The translations under genes and the position numbers were made by a program. This document shows positions 47,634 through 54,657 of a stretch of DNA of 64,000 bases, one piece after another (position 1 is the first letter of the stretch; every line of letters begins with the position of its first letter). Location of the stretch: contig NZ_BBZJ01000012.1 in NCBI RefSeq assembly GCF_001417775.1, positions 681,100 through 745,099 on the forward strand. The letters run 5' to 3'. This DNA comes from Streptomyces sp. TP-A0356 (GTDB taxonomy: Bacteria; Actinomycetota; Actinomycetes; Streptomycetales; Streptomycetaceae). The notes beneath the pieces were generated by a model, which was not told the DNA's origin, made no database searches, and worked only from the letters and a program-made list of their open reading frames with translations.

Positions 47634-48634
47634 GGCACGGTCCCGCCCGTCACCACCGGCGCGGTGCGGGCGTTCTCCCACCAGTCGCGGTGGTCGCGGT
47701 ACCAGGCGACCGTCTCGGCGAGCCCTTCGGTCATGTCCTTCTGGGGCTTGTAGCCGAGTTCGGTGTGCGCCTTCTGCCAGTCCACCGAGTAACGGCGGTC
47801 GTGCCCCTTGCGGTCGGTGACATACTCGACCCGGTCCCACGAGGCACCGCACGCGTCGAGGAGCAGTTGGGTCAGCTCACGGTTGTTCAGTTCGGTGCCG
47901 CCGCCGATGTTGTAGACCTCGCCGGCCCTGCCCCGGGTGCGGACCAGTTCGATGGCGCGCACGTGGTCGTCGATGTGCAGCCAGTCCCGCACGTGCAGCC
48001 CGTCGCCGTAGAGCGGGACCTTGTGGCCGTCCATCAGCCGGGTGACGAAGAGCGGGATGATCTTCTCCGGGTACTGGTGGTGGCCGTAGTTGTTGGAGCA
48101 TCGGGTGATGCGCACGTCGAGGCCGTGGGAGCGGTGGTAGACCAGCGCGAGCAGATCGCTGGAGGCCTTCGACGCGGCGTAGGGCGAATTCGGGTTGAGG
48201 GGCTGCTCCTCGGCGCAGGATCCGTTGGCTATGGAGCCGTAGACCTCGTCGGTGGAGACATGCACGAAGGTCGAGATGCCGTGGCGCAGGGCGGCGTCCA
48301 GCAGGACCTGGGTGCCGAGGACATTGGTGCGGACGAACTCGGCGGAGCTGACGAGCGAGCGGTCCACATGGGACTCGGCGGCGAAGTGGACGACCTGGTC
48401 GTGTGCGGCCATGAGGCGGTCCACGGTCTGTGGGTCGCAGATGTCGCCGACCACCAGCCGGAACCCGGGGGCGCCCTCGACCTCGTCGAGGTTGGCGGGC
48501 ATGGCCGCGTAGGTGAAGGCGTCCAGGACGGTCACGGAGACGTCGTCAGGGCCGAGCGGCCCGAGCAGGGTCCGGACGTAGTGGGAGCCGATGAAGCCGG
48601 CACCGCCGGTCACCAGGATGCGGGTCTGACTCAT
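47627..48634 (-). CDS. rmlB: dTDP-glucose 4,6-dehydratase
   Basis: 335 residues. NAD motif VTGGAGFIGSHYVRTLLG, HFAAESHVDRSL (near 85), catalytic HVSTDEVYGS (near 125, TDE) and SPYAASKASSDLL (YxxxK, near 155), RCSNNYGHHQYPEKIIP. First committed step of deoxysugar synthesis. Overlaps the SARP start at its 3' end. Follows the glycosyltransferase gene by 99 bp. Confidence 0.96.
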   Translation of the reverse strand: MSQTRILVTGGAGFIGSHYVRTLLGPLGPDDVSVTVLDAFTYAAMPANLDEVEGAPGFRLVVGDICDPQTVDRLMAAHDQVVHFAAESHVDRSLVSSAEFVRTNVLGTQVLLDAALRHGISTFVHVSTDEVYGSIANGSCAEEQPLNPNSPYAASKASSDLLALVYHRSHGLDVRITRCSNNYGHHQYPEKIIPLFVTRLMDGHKVPLYGDGLHVRDWLHIDDHVRAIELVRTRGRAGEVYNIGGGTELNNRELTQLLLDACGASWDRVEYVTDRKGHDRRYSVDWQKAHTELGYKPQKDMTEGLAETVAWYRDHRDWWENARTAPVVTGGTVPC

Positions 48635-48733
48635 CAGGGGTGCGGCGCCGGGCGGCCCGGACGGGGCGCGGGGCGCCGGCCTCCTTCCTCGTGTGTACGG
48701 TTCCTTGCTTCGGATCCAGTCGGTGGGCGCGGG

Positions 48734-49981
48734 TCAACGGCCCGCGGCGAGGCCTTCCAGTCGCGGGACCAGGTCGTGCGGACCGGGCAGGGCGGCGGAT
48801 GCGTCCCGCAGCCGCCGGGCGGCCGCCGCGAACGAGGGGTCCTCCAGCAGCAGGCGGGTCTGCTCGACGACCCGCTCCGGGGTGACCTCGCTGTGGTGGG
48901 CGAACAGACCGGCGCCGGTGTCTTCCAGTGCCCTTCCGCGCAGCTCCTGGTCGGCGACGTAGGTGGACAGGGCGAGTTGCGGGACGGCGTTGACGAGGGC
49001 CGTGGAGAAGGTGCCCCAGCCACCGTGGTGCACCACTGCGGAGCAGGTGGGCAACAGTGTGCTGAGGGCGACCCCGCTGACCGCGCGGACGTTGCCGGGC
49101 AGATCGCCGAGCCGTTCCGCCTGTTCGGGCATGAGGGCGGCGACGACCTCCACGTCGAGGCCGCCGAGAGCACGCAGGATGTCACCGACGGGCACGTAGT
49201 CCCCGCCGTACGCCTCGGTGTTGGTACTGCCGAGGGTCACGCAGACGCGGGGGCGCTTGGGTTCCTCCCGCAGCCAGTCCCACTGGACGGCCGGGCCGTT
49301 GTAGGGGACGTACCGCATGGAGAGCACGTCCAGACCGCTCGGCGGGCGCAGTCCGGGCGGCAGGGTGTCGATGGTGAACTGCCCGTTGAGCAGCTCCTCG
49401 TCGCACTCCACTCCGTAGTCGCGGGCACGCTCGTCGATCCATGCGGCAAGCGGATCGACACGCTCCGCCTCGGCGATGTCACGCCCCAGTTCCACGAAGC
49501 TCTCGCGCGCCTGTCCGTACACGTCGGCGCACCACAGCAGGCGGCCGTGGGCGGCGCCGCAGGCCCGGGCCGCGACCGCGCCGGCGTAGGCGAGTGGGTC
49601 CCGGATGACGAGGTGGGGCCGCCAGTGCAGGGCGAGGGCCACCATGTCGTCCATGATGGGCTCGTTGTAGCGGGCGAAGCCCCAGGGGACGCTGATCTCA
49701 TAGCGCCCGAGCAGGGTGGTCCAGTCGACCTGGCCGTAGCCGAGGTGGCTCCAGTTGGCGACGTCGGCGTCCTGGGAATCGCGCGCGAGGGCCATGTCCC
49801 GGTGCAGGTCGTGGTCGCTGCCGACCGGAGCGGCCGTCAGTCCGGCACCGGTGATGGCGGGCGTCAAGGAGGGCGAGCCGGCCATCAGCACCTCGTGCCC
49901 GGCCGCGGCAAGGGCCCAGGCGAGCGGCACCATCGTGTAGAGGTGCGACTTCTCCGGCAGGCCGGCGAACAGAACGCGCAT
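48734..49981 (-). CDS. Macrolide-type GT-B glycosyltransferase
   Basis: 415 residues. N-terminus MRVLFAGLPEKSHLYTMVPL and HEVLMAGSPSLTPAI; C-terminal nucleotide-sugar site VVHHGGWGTFSTALVNAVPQL (near 320). Resembles the DesVII/EryCIII class that attaches TDP-deoxysugars to polyketides. Such enzymes often need a P450-like helper protein; none is seen in this window. GGGAGG precedes the ATG. It is the only intact glycosyltransferase here. Confidence 0.92.
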   Translation of the reverse strand: MRVLFAGLPEKSHLYTMVPLAWALAAAGHEVLMAGSPSLTPAITGAGLTAAPVGSDHDLHRDMALARDSQDADVANWSHLGYGQVDWTTLLGRYEISVPWGFARYNEPIMDDMVALALHWRPHLVIRDPLAYAGAVAARACGAAHGRLLWCADVYGQARESFVELGRDIAEAERVDPLAAWIDERARDYGVECDEELLNGQFTIDTLPPGLRPPSGLDVLSMRYVPYNGPAVQWDWLREEPKRPRVCVTLGSTNTEAYGGDYVPVGDILRALGGLDVEVVAALMPEQAERLGDLPGNVRAVSGVALSTLLPTCSAVVHHGGWGTFSTALVNAVPQLALSTYVADQELRGRALEDTGAGLFAHHSEVTPERVVEQTRLLLEDPSFAAAARRLRDASAALPGPHDLVPRLEGLAAGR

Positions 49982-50028
49982 GGCATCCTCCCGTTCGGAT
50001 GGGGTCTGCGGCCAAGCCGCGTGGTGGG

Positions 50029-50226
50029 TCAGTCCTCCGCGAGCGTGATGGCGCTCCGGGGACAGGCATCGCGAGCCTCGCGCACCGCGGGGTAGTGATC
50101 ACGGCCGGGCCGTTCGACGCGCAGGAGGGCGAGTCCATGGTGCTCGTCCTGGTCGAAGACCTCGGGGGCCATCAGCACGCACTGGCCGGCTCCCATGCAC
50201 CGTTCGTGGTCGATCGCGATGTCCAT
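50029..50226 (-). CDS. [3Fe-4S]-type ferredoxin
   Basis: 65 residues: IDHERCMGAGQC (C-x5-C), then ARDACPRSAITLAED, the three-cysteine pattern of small Streptomyces ferredoxins that feed P450s. First gene of the minus-strand operon with the glycosyltransferase and rmlB, back to back with P450 genes, so it probably reduces them. Confidence 0.9.
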   Translation of the reverse strand: MDIAIDHERCMGAGQCVLMAPEVFDQDEHHGLALLRVERPGRDHYPAVREARDACPRSAITLAED

Positions 50227-50328
50227 GCGAGCCCTTCGCGTGGTGGTCGGATGCGTGGGTGCCCGTGTGCCGGGCCACGCCCATCTTGCTGTGGCGCAGG
50301 ACGTGTTGCGGGGGCCGGAAGCCGCTGT

Positions 50329-50408
50329 CTGGGGTTTCCTCCAGAGATTTCGCCGGCGGCGGTGCCCGCGAACGCCCCGTCGCCGGACGGATCTCGGTGA
50401 ATCCCTAG
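50329..50408. promoter_or_regulatory. Candidate PAS-LuxR (PimM-type) operators between ferredoxin and P450
   Basis: CTCGGTGAATCCCTAG (50393-50408) matches 14 of 16, and CTGGGGTTTCCTCCAG (50329-50344) 13 of 16, positions of CTVGGGAWWTCCCBAG. Both are in the 327-bp gap that drives the two divergent operons. No other gene seen in the gap. Confidence 0.6.
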
Positions 50409-50553
50409 ACTGCGCCGACCGCGCTGGCTCCGTCCCGGCCGCCCGTGCTGGAGTAACAACAGCCGGCCCTCCACGTGCCGGTTCCCACGCAGCGGGCCGC
50501 GGCCGCACTCCCGTCCGTGCCCGTGCGAAGCCCGTACGAAAGGGGAATCGCGG

Positions 50554-51804
50554 GTGGCTCAGCACGGCACCTCGGAGGTGCTCGATCCGTCGCGGGAGGC
50601 CGCGGAGGCACAGGGGTCCACGGCACCGGGGCCCGAGGTCACGAGGGCCCCGACGGTGGAACCGGACGGCGGGGCGACCCTGCTCGACTGGGCTGCGGGG
50701 ATGCGGCGCACGTGCCCGGTGTGGCGTGACGCCGCCGGTCACGTCCATGTCTTCCGGCACGAGGACGTGCAGCGGATCCTGGCCGACCCGGCGACGTTCT
50801 CGTCCGACACGGTGGGGCGACTGTCCGGCGGTGAGCGTCAGGCTCCGCGCGGGACTCTGCTGCTGCTGGACCCGCCCCTGCACGGCAAGATGCGCCGGCT
50901 GGTCAGCCGGGCGTTCACTCCCGGACTCATCTCCGGCCTCGAACCGTGGATCACCGACGTGACGGGGGAACTGCTGGACGCGGTCGGTACGGACCGGTTC
51001 GATCTCGTGGACGCGCTCGCCAATCCGCTGCCGGTGACGGTCATCGCCCGCATGCTGGGCGTTCCGACCGGTGACCGGGGCCGGTTCCAGGGCTGGGCGG
51101 ACCAGCTGCTGTCGACCGACCCGGAGGACCCGGAGAGCGTACGGCGCATGGAGGAGACCGCGGTCACCATCTCCGCCTACCTCCAGGACTTCATCGACGA
51201 GCGGCGCGCGTCGCCCCGCGACGATCTGCTGGGGACCCTCGTGACGGCGGAACTCGACGACGAGCGCCTCACCGACGAGGACATCGCGAGTTTCGCCACC
51301 CTGCTGCTCCTCGCGGGCCACATCACCACGTCGGTGCTGCTGGGCAACGCGCTGATGTGCCTGGACCGGGACCCGGACCTGTTCGCGCGGGTACGGGAGG
51401 ACCGCTCGCTGGTGCCCGCGGTGATCGAGGAGACCCTCCGGCTGCGCCCGCCGTTCACCCGTATCGAGCGGGTCACGACCCGGCAGACCGCCGTCGGCGA
51501 CTCACCGATCGCCCCGGACACCCTCGTTCACCTGTGGCTCCTGTCGGCCAACCGTGACGATCAGGTCTTCGAGGACGCCTCGGACTTCCGGCCGCACCGG
51601 TCCAACGCCCGGCAGGCGGCCTTCGGTCACGGCATCCACTACTGCATCGGGGCGCCGCTCGCCCGGCTCGAGGGCCGCATCGCGCTCAACGCGCTCCTCG
51701 ACCGGTTCACCCGTATCCACGTGGACCCGGACGCCCGGCTGACCTACCACGGCACCAACGTCTTCGGGGCGCGGCACCTGCCCCTGTGCGTCGAGCGCGC
51801 CTGA
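50554..51804 (+). CDS. Cytochrome P450 A
   Basis: 416 residues. I-helix LLLLAGHITTSVLLGN (near 253, AGHxTT), ExxR in EETLRLRPP (near 292), heme loop AFGHGIHYCIGAPLAR with Cys365. Similar in wording to CYP107-type macrolide hydroxylases or epoxidases. The GTG start has AAAGGGG upstream. First of three plus-strand genes (P450 A, P450 B, acyltransferase 2). Likely oxidises the macrolide or sugar; position cannot be told. Confidence 0.93.
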   Translation: MAQHGTSEVLDPSREAAEAQGSTAPGPEVTRAPTVEPDGGATLLDWAAGMRRTCPVWRDAAGHVHVFRHEDVQRILADPATFSSDTVGRLSGGERQAPRGTLLLLDPPLHGKMRRLVSRAFTPGLISGLEPWITDVTGELLDAVGTDRFDLVDALANPLPVTVIARMLGVPTGDRGRFQGWADQLLSTDPEDPESVRRMEETAVTISAYLQDFIDERRASPRDDLLGTLVTAELDDERLTDEDIASFATLLLLAGHITTSVLLGNALMCLDRDPDLFARVREDRSLVPAVIEETLRLRPPFTRIERVTTRQTAVGDSPIAPDTLVHLWLLSANRDDQVFEDASDFRPHRSNARQAAFGHGIHYCIGAPLARLEGRIALNALLDRFTRIHVDPDARLTYHGTNVFGARHLPLCVERA

Positions 51805-51864
51805 CTGGGCACCTGCCCGCACCTCGGCCATCCCCCACACCACCGGCACACCGACGGAGTGACC

Positions 51865-53085
51865 ATGAAGACCAGGCCCGATGCCCCCGTGATCCCGACG
51901 GACCGCGGCAAGTGCCCGTTCGACCCGCCGGCGGCGTACGCGCGGTTGCGCGCGGAGGACCCGGTCAGCCCCATCACGTTCCAGGTGGCGCCGAAGGACC
52001 CGTCGGGCTGGCTGGTGACCCGGCACGACCTGGTGCGGCAGATCCTGGCCGACGACCGCTTCAGCCACCGCAACGAACTGCTGGCGCACGTGGTCGCCCC
52101 GCCCTTCCCGATGACGGAGTACGCGCCGCAGCCCTCGCCGCCCGGTTCGTTCGCCAAGATGGACGCCCCCGAGCACTCGAGGTACCGCAAGCTGCTGGCC
52201 GGGCACTTCACGGTTCGCCGCATCCAGCAGCACGAGCCGGAGCTCACGCGCATCGTCGACGAGGCCCTGACCGGGATGGCGGCGCAGGGGTCGCCGGCGG
52301 ACCTGGTGACGTCGTTCGCCGAGGTCGTCAGCGTGCGCACGGTGTGTGCGCTGATGGGCGTCTCCGGTGAGTTGATGGCCGGCGTCTCCGAGCACTTCGG
52401 GGCGCTGATGCGGCTCACGTACACCCTCGAGGAGTTCATCCACCACATCGAGTCGATGGACGCGCTGATCCGGCCCGTGGTCCGCGAGCGGATGGCGGAG
52501 CAGGACGACGACTTCTTCGGCCGGCTCGCGGCCACAGGGGAGCTGACCGAGGAGGAGATGGTCAACCTCGCGGTGCTCACCCTGGGCGGTTCCCTCGACA
52601 CCACGCCGAACATGCTGGCGCTGAGCGCCTTCGCACTCATCGAGCAGCCGGACCAGCTCGCCGTGCTGCGCGCCCGCCCCGAACTGTGGGAGGCCGGCGC
52701 CGTCGACGAACTGCTGCGGTACCTGACGATCTCCCAGCTGGGCTCCAGCCGCTGCGCCCTGGAGGACGTGGAGATCGGCGGCCGTACGATCAAGGCGGGG
52801 CAGACGGTCGTCCTGGCGCTGCCCGCCGCCAACCGTGATCCCGAGGTCTTCGACGACCCCGACCGGCTGGACGTCACCCGCAACCCGCGCAAGCACCTGG
52901 CGCTCGGATTCGGGGCACACCAGTGCCTGGGGCAGCACCTTGCCCGCGCGTCCCTGCGCATCGGTCTGCGCGAGCTGTTCGAGCGGTTCCCGACGCTGCG
53001 GCTGGCCGTGCCCGCCGACGCGGTTCCGTTGCGTGACCGCGCCATGCACTACGGGGTCGACCGGCTCCTCGTGGCCTGGGACTGA
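51865..53085 (+). CDS. Cytochrome P450 B
   Basis: 406 residues from ATG 51865 (GGAG 5 bp upstream; a GTG at 51859 is in frame but worse placed). I-helix region LTLGGSLDTTPNML (near 240), ExxR in DELLRYLT, heme loop GFGAHQCLGQHLAR with Cys354. A different P450 subgroup from P450 A (GGxxDTTP rather than AGHxTT), so a separate oxidation is expected. Starts 60 bp after P450 A. Confidence 0.93.
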   Translation: MKTRPDAPVIPTDRGKCPFDPPAAYARLRAEDPVSPITFQVAPKDPSGWLVTRHDLVRQILADDRFSHRNELLAHVVAPPFPMTEYAPQPSPPGSFAKMDAPEHSRYRKLLAGHFTVRRIQQHEPELTRIVDEALTGMAAQGSPADLVTSFAEVVSVRTVCALMGVSGELMAGVSEHFGALMRLTYTLEEFIHHIESMDALIRPVVRERMAEQDDDFFGRLAATGELTEEEMVNLAVLTLGGSLDTTPNMLALSAFALIEQPDQLAVLRARPELWEAGAVDELLRYLTISQLGSSRCALEDVEIGGRTIKAGQTVVLALPAANRDPEVFDDPDRLDVTRNPRKHLALGFGAHQCLGQHLARASLRIGLRELFERFPTLRLAVPADAVPLRDRAMHYGVDRLLVAWD

Positions 53086-53091
53086 GCCGCG

Positions 53092-54474
53092 GTGGCGAAA
53101 GCGACCACACCCACCTTCCGCACCGTGGTGGACAGCCGGGTGGAGCGGACCTTCACCGTCCGTGCCGACACCGGCGACACCCCCCGGGTCCGGCTCAGCG
53201 CGTACGACCTGCTGCCCGGGCCCTGGTACACACCACTGACGTTCTTCTACCGCAAGACCCTCGACGGGGCGGCGCTGCGCGACTCGCTGGCACGGGTGCT
53301 GGTCCGCTACCCGATGCTGGCCGGCCGCCTGACCCGGGACGCGGACGGCGGTCTGAGCGTCGTCTGCAACGACGCGGGGGCACGCTTCACCGAGGCCGCC
53401 TCGCCGGGCCCGATGCTCGAGTACGGGCCCGGTCTGCGCACGGAGCCGGTCATCGGGAACGTGCTCCGCGAGGTCAGCGCCTTCCAGGTCGTCGACCGGG
53501 ACACCCCGCTGCTGAAGATCCGGCTGACCCACATGCGGGGCGGCGGCTCGATCCTGGGCGTGGTGATCAACCACTGTGTCGCGGACGGCGCGAGCACCGT
53601 CTCCTTCCTGGAGAGCTGGTCGCGCGAGCACCGCGGTCTGCCCTCCCCGGCCCCCTGCCACGACCGGGGGCTCCTCGACGTCCTCGGCGCGGTCTCGACC
53701 GATCCCCGTACGGTGCGCGACCGGGCGTTCGTCGCCGTCGGGCGGCTGCGTCATCTCGCCACGACCGTACGGGTGGGGCTGAAGAAGCTCGCCACCGTCG
53801 CCACGCGCTTCGGACCGGCGGAGCTGGCGACGATGAAGCGCGCCGCGCAGGCGGATCTCAGGGAGGCCGGCACATGGGTGTCGACCAACGACGCGCTGAC
53901 CGCGCACCTGTGGCAGGTGATCGGCGCGCTGCGCGCACGGCCCGACGACGCGACCGAGTGGCTGGGACTCATCGTCGGTGCCCAGTCCCGGCTGAGCGAT
54001 CTGCTTCCGGACGGCTACTGGGGAAACTGCGTCAGCAACAGCTGGACCTCGACCACGGCGGGCGCGCTGCGCACCGACGCCCTGGGCCGTCTCGCACGGG
54101 ACGTGCGGTCCTGCCTGGAGGCCAACATCGAGGACAAGCTCCGGGACGAGATCGCCTTCCTCAACTCCTACCGGCGTGCGGGGGTCTCCAGCCATGTGAT
54201 GTCGGTGCGGGCCACGGACCTGTCGGAGGCCTCCCTGTCCGTCAACAACTGGTCACGGTTCCCCCTCTACAGCATCGATCTGGGGGCGGGCACCCCGTTC
54301 TGGTACGAGTTCCCGGACCTTCCGGTGCCGACCGTGCACATCGCGCCGACGCCCGACACGGACGGCGGCCGGGACGTGTATCTCTGCCTGGCCGAGCCGC
54401 ATGCGGCCCTGCTGACGACTCCGCACTGGCAGGAGCGACTGCACGCCCACCGCCCGGGCAACGCCTCGGAGTGA
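53092..54474 (+). CDS. BAHD-type acyltransferase 2
   Basis: 460 residues, paralogue of the protein at 41739-43103. RLSAYDLLPGPWYTPLTFFY, RVLVRYPMLAGRLTRDADGG, catalytic HxxxDG in NHCVADGAS (near 160), DFGxG-like DLGAGTPFWYEFP (near 396). The spacing of the two motifs matches BAHD enzymes and not NRPS condensation domains. GTG start 6 bp after P450 B. Predicted to move an acyl group from CoA to an OH of the product. Confidence 0.85.
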   Translation: MAKATTPTFRTVVDSRVERTFTVRADTGDTPRVRLSAYDLLPGPWYTPLTFFYRKTLDGAALRDSLARVLVRYPMLAGRLTRDADGGLSVVCNDAGARFTEAASPGPMLEYGPGLRTEPVIGNVLREVSAFQVVDRDTPLLKIRLTHMRGGGSILGVVINHCVADGASTVSFLESWSREHRGLPSPAPCHDRGLLDVLGAVSTDPRTVRDRAFVAVGRLRHLATTVRVGLKKLATVATRFGPAELATMKRAAQADLREAGTWVSTNDALTAHLWQVIGALRARPDDATEWLGLIVGAQSRLSDLLPDGYWGNCVSNSWTSTTAGALRTDALGRLARDVRSCLEANIEDKLRDEIAFLNSYRRAGVSSHVMSVRATDLSEASLSVNNWSRFPLYSIDLGAGTPFWYEFPDLPVPTVHIAPTPDTDGGRDVYLCLAEPHAALLTTPHWQERLHAHRPGNASE

Positions 54475-54502
54475 CCAGCGCTACACCCCGAACTCGCGTG
54501 TT

Positions 54503-54518
54503 CTAGACGATCCCCCAG
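54503..54518. promoter_or_regulatory. Possible PAS-LuxR site upstream of LAL regulator 1
   Basis: CTAGACGATCCCCCAG matches 12 of 16 of the PimM consensus, the 3' half fully. It lies 140 bp upstream of the LAL1 start. Weaker than the sites at 50.3-50.4 kb. Confidence 0.35.
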
Positions 54519-54657
54519 TCTGGTATGGGCCAAGATGGCCGCGACCGGCAGGAAGCGATGCCTGCCGCACCGGCACCATCCGCAGCCCTGGGAGGTGTCG
54601 CGGTCGGCGTCGCGAACACTGACGCCTGCACCGTGGCGTCGCAACGGGGGGCAAGGC

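Noticed and set aside
53092..54474. NRPS condensation or PapA acyltransferase
   Set aside because: HxxxDG alone is shared, but the DFGxG-like motif position and the N-terminal YDLLP/YPMLAGRL pattern fit BAHD enzymes.
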